From Antrodiella citrinella (Eukaryota; Basidiomycota; Agaricomycetes; Polyporales; Steccherinaceae), in the NCBI GenBank assembly GCA_004802725.1, contig SGPM01000001.1, forward strand, positions 310,001 to 374,000: a DNA stretch of 64,000 nt, written 5' to 3'. The number at the start of each line of letters is the position of its first letter. The stretch's first letter is position 1. Both the position numbers and the translations under genes were made by a program. The notes beneath the pieces are model-generated. The model was not told where the DNA came from and did not search any database. It saw only the letters and a program-made list of their open reading frames with translations. Shown in pieces: positions 36,473-46,369 of the stretch.

Positions 36473-36786
36473 ATGCTTCGTGCTCTCCTAGCCTCATCAC
36501 GCCCTCTCCTCACGCGCACACGGGCTGCGACGGTCCACCATGTACACGCCCATCTGCCAGTGCAGAATGCCTCGGCGTCGCTCGTTCTCTCGAGAGGCAT
36601 GAAAGTCCGAGCCTCGGTCAAGACAATGTGCCCCGGATGCAGTGTGGTGAAGAGGAAAGGAAGGATATACATCATCTGCTCCAAGAACCCAAAACACAAA
36701 CAGGTGCGTACTATCCTCCTCCCATGTCCAGCCTTGTGACCAAACCCCCCGTCTGTTTGCCTTCATTTCCTCAGAGACAAGGATAA
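36473..36786 (+). CDS. rtc6: Mitochondrial ribosomal protein bL36m
   Basis: Large-subunit protein of the mitochondrial ribosome. Exons: 36473-36703 and 36775-36786; 80 residues. An N-terminal Arg/Ser/Ala-rich mitochondrial targeting segment of about 40 residues precedes the bacterial-type L36 core: [35 protein letters not shown], then RQG from the 12-base last exon. The zinc ligands are Cys, Cys, Cys and His, as in bacterial L36. The small last exon restores the invariant KHKQRQG ending, which confirms the splice. Confidence 0.95.
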
Positions 36787-36856
36787 TCACCCACGTCTTG
36801 ACGTACACACGCCGTATACATCCTTGATAACACGTACAACCACCCTAATTCACAAT

Positions 36857-37561
36857 TCACCGAACCCACATCTGGAATTCGTAATGCACCCCATTCTCCA
36901 CCTCCTTCCGCGGGACGTCAAACCCGACCCATGCTTCCAGCTCTTCATGGCTCGCTTGCCGCCACAACGCCGTCGCTCCTTGGTCCCTCGCGATCCGCTC
37001 AAAGTCCGGCATGAATGTATCGCAGTCGTCGAAGGCGGGTGCGAGGATACGGGTGAGGAGGATACGGTCTACGAAGGACGATGACGGGGCAGGAGAAGGG
37101 GGCAGCGTGAGCGTGTCTGTGTAGAGCGAGGCTCCGCCGATGATGAATGCGCGATGTATTGGTTTGTGGTCGTTGCCGGATTGTGATTCTTCGAGCTGAG
37201 CGAGTGCGGAAGTGAGGCTTGGGTAAAGGCGAGCTGTGGTATCTCCCGAGGCCGGCGCCGGTATCCTGAAGACAAACTGAGTGTTCTACGCGGCATTCGT
37301 ATGAAAGAGAGGACATTACAGCTCGTAAGAAACGTTCCGACTGATGACCACGTTGGCTCTGTTCTTGAGAGGTCTGAATTTCGTTGGTATGCTCTCCCAT
37401 GTATTTCTGCCCATGATGACTGCATTGGTCAACCCTTCTGGTGCGTTGGCAGTCGTGCGCGCAAAGTACGCCATTTCTTTTGGCAGACGCCAAGGTAGTT
37501 TTCCACCTTGACCGATGCCATTTGTGAGGGTTGCTGCTACGATGAGTGTGAGACGCGGCAT
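36857..37561 (-). CDS. dfr1: Dihydrofolate reductase
   Basis: Reduces dihydrofolate to tetrahydrofolate with NADPH, for thymidylate, purine and methionine synthesis. Exons: 37320-37561 and 36857-37265; 216 residues. The N-terminal strand and active site read [20 protein letters not shown], with LPKEMAYF after it. NADPH-binding stretches are [14 protein letters not shown] and NVVISRN, and the second conserved Gly pair is in [14 protein letters not shown]. The typical ending is YEFQMWVR. It lies tail to tail with the mitochondrial L36 gene, with about 70 bases between stop codons. Confidence 0.96.
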
Positions 37562-37760
37562 TTGAGGTGGTGGTAGAAGACAAGGTTCAGATCGTACTTT
37601 TCGAAGTTGGCTTCTCTGGCCAAATTGATGCCTCTCGCATTTCTTGTCAACTTCTCGTAGACTCGGTTCACATTTGCAGGTATATCGACAGCATACAAAA
37701 CATACAAAGCGATAAGATTTCGACGGTAGTCACATCACATAGCAAGCCAATCCTTCCACA

Positions 37761-38536
37761 TTACGCCGCCCACTTCTTCCACTCGCTTCCCTCAGGGGGC
37801 TTCACATCAACAGGTGCCTTCTTCACCTCGTCCCAATTTGTGCTCAGAGTGGTTCCTCCACTCTCAGAGTAGCTCTTCATCATGGCGCGCTTGGTATCCT
37901 CGTCCGCGTTCGCGAACAACTTTTGGAAGAACTCGTTCACGGTCGCGTCGCCGCCCGCGTTGGGGTCTTGGTCGGACGTGATGGGCTTTTCGGAGCTGAG
38001 GATCTCTTCGGTGATCCCGTCCCAGTTCTTGCGGGGTTTCTTGGTCTGTGTGGGTGCGGGTGGTGGGAGAGCGAAGCTCGTAGATGCAATGGCTAGAACG
38101 AGCAGTCAGTCATAGGAGGAGAGGAGGTGCAGAGAGGCTCACGATCGGGCTCGTCGCCTACGAGGGCACCCCATCTGCCATGAGCGATTTTGGCGAGACG
38201 GATCTCGACCTTGACCTTGCCGACGGTGTAATCGCTCTTTGCAGCGTCGATCTGGCCCTTGAGGGGTTGGAGGGAGAGTTCGTGGTCTTCATATTTGTAG
38301 AGGACCTAGGGGGATGATGGGTACGCCACAGTTGGTATATGGGTGATTGTGGCGACGCACCTTCCGCGGGCCGAACTCGATGGAGACCTTGGCTGGGTCT
38401 GCTCCTTTGTTGAAGATGGAGAGGGTGAGCTTCTCGTCTGTCTCGTAAAACTCGTGCCTAGTGTGGCGATCGAAGGGGGTGAGGAATGGGACTGGTGAAG
38501 GGGTGAGTGGTAAACTGACCTCGGGGTGACACTCAT
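37761..38536 (-). CDS. sgt1: Sgt1-like CS/SGS domain protein lacking TPR
   Basis: Exons: 38520-38536, 38361-38457, 38143-38305, 37761-38092; 202 residues. The CS domain (p23-like, Hsp90-binding) covers about residues 5-100: HEFYETDEKLTLSIFNKG, VSIEFGPRK, LSLQPLKGQIDAAKSDYTVG and KVKVEIRLAKIAHGRWGAL. The SGS domain follows: KNWDGITEEILSSEK, VNEFFQKLFANADEDTKRAM and SGGTTLSTNWDEV, ending PPEGSEWKKW. Yeast Sgt1 has an N-terminal TPR and works with Skp1 and Hsp90 in kinetochore and ubiquitin-ligase assembly. No TPR can be found upstream here; I recall the same short form in other mushroom genomes. The start is fixed by a five-codon first exon. Confidence 0.88.
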
Positions 38537-38812
38537 GATGTGCGGTGGGAGAGTTACGAATGTGAGAGATGGTGGAGGTGAAGAGAGAGAGCACTGTGGC
38601 GAACGCGTCGAGGATGTCGGAATCTTCTAGACGAGCATCACGTGGACAGCACGCGTAGGGAAGATGGGCGCCTGTGAGGGCCGTGTCGTCATTGAACTGT
38701 CCTCCTCAGGCTCACCGGTGTAGCCCCGGTGCTTTCATCCAGCCTCGATGATCCAGCCCTTTTTCCCTTTATCTGCCTCCGCCCTCCCTCTCCGTCTTTC
38801 CCAGTCGCCATC

Positions 38813-40205
38813 ATGTCTCCCGTTCCCAAGGCTGCTCTTTACTACCACAAGAACTCCGTATGGGCCTCTGCACGTACGTCCTCCTGCTCATTCTCATTCT
38901 CATTCTCACAACTCCCACAGCTCTGCTGGCTCTGTGAGCCGCGACACATCTGATTCACGTGCCTTAACTGACCTTACACCCCAGCGAGGAGAAGGGTTAC
39001 GGTGCCGATGAAGTAGACCTCAAGGAAGTCGACCTCTGTGAGTACTCGCCCTCCATCCTGTCTATGTCAACTAACACGTTTTCTTCACAGCTACGGGTGA
39101 AAATTTTGCTCCCGCGTACTTGAGGTTAAATCCCCACGGTACGTACCCACCCTGACCGTCTATCTGAGCTCCAACATTAACCCCGCATTGCCCTCTTATA
39201 GCCACCGTGCCCACTCTCGTGGTCCCCCTCCAGAACACGCTCAATTCCGAGATAGAGAGTCGCTACAAGGCAATTCAGGATTCCAAGGTACGCTCTGATT
39301 TCATTCACCGTCGAGCTTCGCCTTCTCATGCATCGCAGTCTATTGTGGAATTCCTAGACAAATCACGTTCATCGCAGTCTCGTACCCATACTACCTCCTC
39401 TGCCCCCGCGCCCGCCTTGACCCCGGCTACGATCGCGTACAACTCGACCTCGCACAAGGTCATCGATCTCTTGCACTCCGATGCGGCCGACCCGAACGCG
39501 TTCGTCTACTTCAACGCCAGGGACGATGCAGCCCTTCGCGAGCTGTCCGCTGAAGTCCTTCCCCTGCTCAACGCGAAGGCGGATGCGCTCGCTCGCCTCA
39601 TCCAGGAAAACGCAAGTGCCGAGGTTCACGTCTCCGACAAGACAATGAAGTTCTGGGAAATGAAGAAGCTGGCCAGTGACGGCATTTTGGCCGTCATGCA
39701 GCACGGTGACACGCCAACCGATCAGCTGGACGCTGAAGCACAGGCAAAGAGAGCGGAGTACTTCAAGGTTGCCAATGCCGCTTGGGGTGGTCTTGGTGAT
39801 GTCATGCTGCAACTTTCCAAGGAGATCATCGGGCCGTTCGTCCTCGGTATGTTGCTCCATCTTGATTTCATATTCCCCGCTGAAGGCGATGCATTCACTA
39901 TCTTCACAGGAGACCAGCTGTCCCTTGCCGACCTGCACCTCGCTGCATGGCTTGCTCGTATCGTCAAGCTTGCCGGCGGAACGGCCTCGGATGACGGAGA
40001 CACGATCACTAAGAAACTGGAAGTACACATTGGAGGGGCGTTCAAGCTTCCTAATGACTTCTCTGTTGCAGAGGCGAGGCGACGGGCTGGATTGCCGGCA
40101 GGCACTGCGCAGCCAAACGATCGTCAGGCCAGAGTGGCTGCGTTCTGGGACGCGATGAAGGAGAGATCTAGCTGGAAGAAGGTGTACGCCGACGGTCTGC
40201 ATTGA
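38813..40205 (+). CDS. Glutathione S-transferase-like protein
   Basis: Exons: 38813-38873, 38921-38933, 38985-39037, 39091-39138, 39202-39287, 39339-39846, 39910-40205; 354 residues. The N-terminal thioredoxin-like part reads ALYYHKNSVWASAPLLAL, EEKGYGADEVDLKEVDL and LRLNPHATVPTLVVP, with the cis-Pro of the TVPTL turn in place. The C-terminal helical part includes LGDQLSLADLHLAAWLARI, a normal GST C-domain signature. The region between (about residues 90-240) is longer than in a standard 220-residue GST. I cannot assign the class or substrate. Exon 2 is only 13 bases. Intron 1 contains a short CTCATT repeat. Confidence 0.85.
38887..38909 (+). repeat. Short CTCATT tandem repeat in an intron
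   Basis: Three to four copies of the hexamer CTCATT inside the first intron of the GST-like gene, just before its acceptor. It probably forms part of the polypyrimidine tract. Confidence 0.6.
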
Positions 40206-40598
40206 TTATAGTGATGTGTAGTTTGTAGTCACTCGGAATACGGAGGCCATTGTGAAATTTCTCTCGATGCCGGAGACCGAGTTGTGCCCGACCTGCTGCT
40301 GCGGAGTCGAGTCCTTTTCTCGGCGGCTAATTGTGTGCACCAGTTCAATGTAAACGCCCGTTCTCTCTGATATCCTCACTGGCATCAACAGCGGGCTCGA
40401 GCTCGTTCTCGTTGCTCTCGCCGCTCTGCTCATCACCGTCACTGGCTCCCAGTTCTTCTATACCCTACCACCTCTGTAGTCCCCGTCCCTCCTTTTCTTT
40501 AAGAACAACACCCGAACCACAGCCACTTACATCGGTGATAGATACACCTCTCCCCGCCAGCAGCACCACGCGGTTCTCTTCTTCACTCACCTACCACC
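40206..40598. other. Intergenic region before the GT31 gene
   Basis: 3' UTR of the GST-like gene, then a C/T-rich leader directly before the glycosyltransferase ATG. No gene is seen. Confidence 0.4.
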
Positions 40599-43267
40599 AT
40601 GTCCTCAGACAGAGACAGCCTATCCGGGTCACGCGCAAATCAGCCATTATTGGGTCCCCCGATCCTCGTTGAAGAAGAATACGATACAGCCTATTCAGAC
40701 ACTGACGATAGCGCCGCGCCGACCAACCGTTACCAGCTCTCGTCGCGGACGCCATTTCACGCTTCTACCTCGTCTCCTCATGGGTTCAACTTGCATTCTC
40801 AACTCCATCACGACCAGAATTTACTATACCCACATGGATCAGACTATACACGCTCCCACACCCACATATCACCTTATTCCACCCCGTCGGCAACTCCGAA
40901 CCCGTCGCGTACACCGTCGCCTGCCCCGCTGTATTTTCAGTCGTCCTCCTGCTCGTCTGGAGAAGATAGTGGGCCAGATCCGGACTCACCGCTGATACTT
41001 GGCGCTTCCATACGGAGAAGGAGAGATGAGACTCCACGGTGGTGGCAGGTCGCCGGAGGCCCTGGTGGTACCAGTAGTCGGCGGCGGAGACACCGCGATG
41101 CTGTTTCGTGGTTCCGGAGCGCGAAGCGGGTCGTCAGGCGGTTTGTGAGACTGCCGTTTGTGCCCAAGACACCGTTGACCATTGTGCGTCTGTCTTTTCT
41201 TCATGGTCTTGGCTGGCTGCTACGAGACACTTTGCTAAACGCTTCGTTTCTGTAGATATTGTCGCTGGTGCTGTTCACGGGATTCGGTCTTTCTCTCACA
41301 TTCCTACTTATTTATATCCTCAACCCCGACAAGGAACCTCTACCTTGGCGGGGGTACTGCACCATACCTTCGGTATCTACATCACCGCCATCATCTATCA
41401 TACCTCCGCATGCCTCCTTCCCATTCATTCCCCCACATAATTTCACCCCGCCGTCGTTCCCTCCAGAACATTTCGATGACTTGTCACCTGCAGGCGTGTT
41501 CGTTGGTGTAATGTCGATGGATACGTCCTTTGAGCGGAGATCGTTTATTCGATCTACGTTTGCCAGCCACGCGCGGAGTAGGAACGGTGCGGGCGAAGGG
41601 GATGGAGGTGAGGGAACCTCTCGGACTATTGTTCGCTTCATTCTAGGTCTACCACGAAAGGATTGGGAGCGTAGGATACAGCTGGAGATGGAGAGTACGT
41701 GACTTTCATGCTCACTAGTTGTTATATGCTCACGATAAACACAGCATATAAAGACATTGTGATTTTGCCTATTCATGAGAACATGAACGGTGGTAAATCG
41801 CATGATTTCTTCCAATGGGCCTCACAACATGCATGGGTACCACCTCTGTATTCTGGATCTTGGATTACTGCACCAACTGGTTTCTCATACGCAAACATCT
41901 CATCACCACCTCCGGTATTGGCAGTCCACGATCCAGTACGCGCACGACGCGATCACGCTTTGGGCGAGCGCCGACCCTGGGTGCGACCAGATTTCGTCGT
42001 CAAGGCGGACGACGATTCGTTCCTCATGCTGGCTGAGCTGGAGGCGAGACTCCGAGTTGAGCTGCACACTCCGTCGCACAGGCAGGAGATCACGTTTGAG
42101 GATTCGACGTCGTCGTTCATTGCACGACAAGAGCCGGACGTTCTTTCCACGAACAACACTGATGTTCCTATCCCTGTTCTCGATGCTTCAACTTCCTCCG
42201 ACTCGCATACTCTATCGGAGAGTTCTGGTGTTTCACACAAGACGCTCATCTCATCACCACCTGGGCCTGAGCCCACGGACGATAACACCGACCCGTTGAT
42301 CTATTGGGGATACCTCGTGAAGAATAGGTTCATGGCAGGAGAACTGTATGCGCTCAGTTGGAGTCTTGTCAACTGGGTTGCGAACGACCCGCATGTGAAG
42401 ACTATGACGAGAGGTGCGGAGGATAAGCAGACGAGCAAGTGGATGCGGATGCATCCCCGGGCGGATGATATTCGGTGGGTGAGTGAGAGGTGCTGGATAT
42501 ATGATCATCCTCGGGCTGGTACTGTGTACGTTCAAAATCCGTTTTTTACGCTGTCGGGATCGTGACTTACAATCCCCGTTAGTTACTCGCACGGATTCCT
42601 CTTCCCGTCGGAAGTGAAGCGGGTTCAGCGCGACGTTCTGTTTGACCTCAAGCAGTACTGGGCTCGCGAGCACGAACGCAATGTACCAGAACCGCAAGCA
42701 CTTGGTGTCGTGTCATCAACGCCATTCGGACCTTATGGTACTTCGCCGACCTGGTGGTCCCGCTCCACTGTCTCGTCGTTTGGCCAGCGATATTCGCTGC
42801 CTATCCCGGCTAGTGAGTTGACTACTGCACAGAGCGTCGAAGCGTTGGTGGAGGGGAGTGAAGTGAGCAAGCTCATAAAAGGTACCTTATTTAAGTCTAC
42901 AACGTCGTCTTTCGTGACTCACCGTTGTGTTGCAGTTCCCGGTGCGATCGACCCCTCATGGCAGTACCGCGAGGGACGACAGAAGCGATATCAGGGCAAA
43001 CGTCTCGGTGGAACGATCGTCGTGCACTACATCAAGAAGAACATGTGGTTCCTCGAGACAGCGGTCGCGTTCCTCGAGGGCGAGGAAGTGACTGAGGCGG
43101 AGCGGAGTCATTTGGAACATGAAGCGGCTCTCGCGACTGCGAAGGTCGCGGTGGCGTTGGGCACGAATGGGAACCTGCTGAGGGAACATGCGCATGATCA
43201 GGCGGTGCCAGTCGTTCAGAGGGGGCATACACCACAAGATCTCTGGTCGTGGCAGCGTGATGTATAG
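40599..43267 (+). CDS. Glycosyltransferase family 31 (beta-1,3-galactosyltransferase type)
   Basis: Type II Golgi membrane protein that probably transfers galactose or a related sugar. Exons: 40599-41183, 41256-41694, 41745-42525, 42583-42881, 42936-43267; 811 residues. A long cytosolic Ser/Pro/Arg-rich N-terminus (about 195 residues) comes before one membrane helix (ILSLVLFTGFGLSLTFLLIY). The lumenal part has a Pro-rich stem, GVFVGVMSMDTSFERR(S) and RFILGLPRKDWERRI, then DIVILPIHENMNGGK. The nucleotide-sugar metal site is in VKADDDSFLMLAELEAR (a DDD motif), followed later by YWGYLVKNRFMAGELYALS. Acceptor and linkage cannot be told from sequence. A Ser/Thr-rich insertion of about 70 residues sits between the DDD motif and the YWGYL block. 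Confidence 0.88.
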
Positions 43268-43725
43268 ATCCCACTCTATTTCTTTCCCTGTGCCAAACTT
43301 GCTTTCATTTTGCCCGCAGCCCGCTTCTGTGTCCGTTTGATTTATCTGTCTGCTCTTGTATACCGCATACCCATTTTTCCTACCTGTGGGTTTCACTGGT
43401 AACATCAGCATTTTTCGTCTTTCTTCTCTTCCTTCTCATCTCAGGAGTCAGCAATACGTGTATCTTCTCCCCCTCATCTCACTCGTCGGTCATTTCAACT
43501 TCACATCTGTGTTCACTCTTTGAACAATACATGCCTGCTATTTGGTATACGTATACAATATTTAAAATACCAAACCATCTGGAACTTCTCGCAAACACAT
43601 AGATGCCATCCAAGAACTGTCATGTTATCAAGCCTGTAGTGTACATACACCGCGCGCTGTCTTAATCTCAAAAGTTGTAACTTGTAGTACTTCAAGAAAA
43701 TCGAAGGAAGGACAATATTGGACAC
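43268..43725. other. Convergent 3' intergenic region
   Basis: C/T-rich on the plus strand for the first 240 bases, then AT-rich. Presumed 3' UTRs of the GT31 gene and the next minus-strand gene. Nothing else seen. Confidence 0.4.
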
Positions 43726-44635
43726 CTAGCACATACTGTGCAGTGCGCCGTGCAAGACGTTCCAGTCTCTCAAGACCACCCGCGCGTCCTTCCGAACCGC
43801 TTTCAAAACCGCCTCCTTCGTAGCTTGCGGACTCTTCCGGAGCAGGATGAGGTCGTCTTGGGTGGTGTACCCCATGTCGCTCATGATGGGAACGAGGCGG
43901 GGGAGTCCTAGACTCGTAAGGTATTGGTGCACGTCCTGGAATCCGGAGTCTGAGGTGTGTGCGTGCGCATGCTGTGCGTTCTGGACTTCACCCGACGTGC
44001 AAGAACCTCCTGTCGCGTTCGCGGAAGACGGCGACGGAGGGTCATCGAGCTCGGGCTCGGAGTCGCTGCACAAGTCGATGACGGATACAGGGTCATCGTC
44101 ATCGTCCTCCGTGCCAAACGTACACCGCCAAACCTCGATCTGTTTGGAAAGGTTACCGACTACCGAGTCAGGTCAGAAGGTCAAAAATGAAAATGGTGTA
44201 ATGACCTTGGTTTCCTTCACTGCTCCAGGCTTTTTATCCTTCCCTGGTCCTTGCGATAAGTCTGCGAGCCGTTTGGACCTTCGCGTAGGCTGTTACCGGA
44301 CGGCGCGTCATGAACATTGTTTCACCACTTCAGCAGATCGCACGTACCTCTCGTTTCATTGCGACGGGGGTCTCCTTCAGCGGCACATACTGATCATGAT
44401 CATGATCATTGGCTTCAGCATAAAACTTCCGTGCTCTGCCTCGTAGTGAGGGGTAGAGGGGAGGTGGGATCGGCCTGCCGTTGTTTGTCTTCCGCAATCT
44501 GGTCCGCACGGTGTTCTCTGCGATGTTGAGCTTGATCGCGAGCGTGTAAAGATATCTGCGTCGTTCGGACGCGGTCTTGGAAGTTAGGTAGGTCGACAGA
44601 CGGTGTTGCCATTTCTTGCTATTACAGTATGACAT
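43726..44635 (-). CDS. HTH-like / SIM / SAM-like protein, copy A
   Basis: Function unknown. Exons: 44348-44635, 44206-44289, 43726-44139; 261 residues. Three parts can be seen. Residues 9-75 hold a helical, possibly helix-turn-helix segment (ERRRYLYTLAIKLNIAENTV, RTRLRKTNNG). Residues 124-160 hold an acidic stretch with a strong SUMO-interacting motif, PVSVIDLCSDSEPE, preceded by five aspartates. The last 70 residues look like a SAM domain (YLTSLGLPRLVPIMSDMGYT, TQDDLILLRK, VLRDWNVLHGALH). The N- and C-terminal parts match the neighbouring minus-strand gene B (45017-45893), so the two arose by tandem duplication. The start ATG follows a possible acceptor (TAG just before), so an upstream exon is conceivable. 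Confidence 0.72.
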
Positions 44636-45016
44636 CTAGCGAGAAGCTATATCAATTGTGCTCAGACATAGTAGGAGATACCGCTCGACGTACCTCGACC
44701 ACTGTCAGAGCTGTTGTGAGGAGGGGAGGGGGACCCAAACAAAGGGGAGTGAATACTTATAATGTAGTATGTACCGTCACAATGGAGCTAGTCTTGGCCA
44801 GAACTGGTCATGCATTATTTCACGCACGGAGCAAGGTGTCAAAATTCGAACTAAGGGCGGAGAGCTTCAGAACCATACCCATACACATGCAATATCGTTT
44901 CCACGCTACCGTGCAATGAGGCAAAGATCAGATAAATCTGGAGATGATTGTACAGTGATGGAAGAGATGCACGATCGACGTATTGTCGACGTAATTACCA
45001 ACTTCAACAAATAACA
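44636..45016. other. Spacer between the two paralogous genes
   Basis: Promoter of copy A and 3' region of copy B. An A/G-rich patch on the plus strand lies near 44720-44750. No gene seen. Confidence 0.4.
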
Positions 45017-45893
45017 TTACATGCCGTCGTCGTGCAAGGAGGCATGTAGTATGTTCCAATCTCGTAAGTTGATCCTGCCGTCCTTCTGTATGGCCTTTAG
45101 GACTGACTTCCGTGTCTTCGTAGGACACTGTCGGAGCAGGCGCAGGTCGTCCGGAGTCGAATAGCCCAGTTCCCGGAAAACGGGAACAAGATGGGCTAAG
45201 CTAATACTGACGAGAAATTGGTGAACAGTTTTGTCTTTCGCCGGAGACAGATCGGCTCCGTCTTGGACCTTCGATGGGATAGTTTGGTGCGAGCCGGACG
45301 GAGCCTCGTCTGGATCGTCAGACGAGAGATCGATGACAATGGGACTGCGCTTCGCAGCGAGAGCGTGTATCCGAGTCGCATCCGGCTCGTCCCAGTCTGA
45401 GTGGCAGAGGTCGATGATATTTGTAGATGCATTGGGATTGCCAGCGCACGCCTACGGTCAGAAAATGAATAAATCATAAGAGGACAAAAACAAGACTTTG
45501 ACTCACATCCGTCGCACTCGCAGTTTCTTTTTTTAGCAGCTTTCGTCGCAACCTGAGCGAGGTCCGTGGCTGCGTGTTTAGCGTTAGTTCTCTCTTGAAC
45601 GAGTCGTACCACTTTACTCTACTCACGTTTCCCAACTCCTGATATTTATTTTGACATAGACGTTTCGTTCCTCGGAACCGTGACGGTGCAATGCAATTGG
45701 GAGAAGGAATGACGCCGCCCTTATTGGCTCTTCGTAGAGCTTTCCGGATCGTTGACTCGTCAACATCCAAGTCGATCGCAAGGATATAGATGATCTTGCG
45801 TCGCTCAGGGCCACTCTTGGAGTCCAGGTAATGACGAAGATGGATCCGCCACTGTCTTGGGCTGATCTCGAGTACCTTTCTATGGTATGGCAT
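45017..45893 (-). CDS. HTH-like / SIM / SAM-like protein, copy B
   Basis: Function unknown. Exons: 45627-45893, 45507-45569, 45017-45451; 254 residues. The N-terminus has the same helical segment as copy A (ERRKIIYILAIDLDVDEST then IRKALRRANKGG), which reads like a helix-turn-helix. Two SUMO-interacting motifs follow in acidic context: NIIDLCHSDWDE (about 121-132) and PIVIDLSSDDPDE (about 147-159), the second a textbook form. A SAM-like domain fills residues 186-252 (QFLVSISLAHLVPVFRELGY, TPDDLRLLRQ, LRDWNILHASLH). By eye the end domains share roughly 40% identity with copy A, while the middle differs. The combination suggests a nuclear, SUMO-recruited DNA-binding or scaffold protein; this is inference only. 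Confidence 0.75.
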
Positions 45894-46369
45894 CTGGAGC
45901 AAGATGATCAGTGGCCGACAGGTAAGAATGTGAGTGAGAAAGACACACCTCTCGACGAGTGGTCCTTCTACAAGGCTTGCGAGGGTGCAGCTTGGATGCT
46001 TCGTGCGCATGCCCGTGCACTGGTATATATGTACCACGGCACGGAGCTGTACCGGGATATTTGGATCAATCAGTCCATCTGCTGCAGTAGGAGAGCTTCT
46101 GTCAGAAAACGCACTAAGCTCAATAGTGGGTCGGAAATTGACATACATAGATATACACGTTGTAAGAGCGGTGAACGGTGAACTTGGTGGAGAGAGACCG
46201 ATCGGGCGAGTCGGCAATTGCCGACGGCGCCGCGGAGGAAGAATTGCGGATGTGGGACATGCAGCACGGACATTTTCCTCCTCTTTCCCTTTACGACGAT
46301 ACACATGGACCCATAAACTCATGGCCGTATTGCCTCTCATAGGGCAATACCAGCGTCGCACAGTTTGTC
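45894..46369. other. Divergent promoter region, copy B / CorA
   Basis: About 480 bases between two start codons on opposite strands. No repeat or gene is recognised. The minus-strand frame stays open into this region but begins beyond the CorA promoter and is not supported. Confidence 0.4.

Noticed and set aside
39369..40202. Long minus-strand open frame (277 codons) opposite the GST-like gene
   Set aside because: It mirrors the coding exons of the GST-like gene, shows no domain and arises from codon composition of the sense strand.
44391..44410. TGATCA-type palindromic repeat
   Set aside because: It lies in coding sequence of copy A and encodes alternating Asp and His residues; no need for a regulatory reading.
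45474..46361. Extended minus-strand frame upstream of copy B (starts near 46361)
   Set aside because: The upstream part would overlap the CorA promoter and has no similarity to copy A; the start at 45893 fits the paralogue better.
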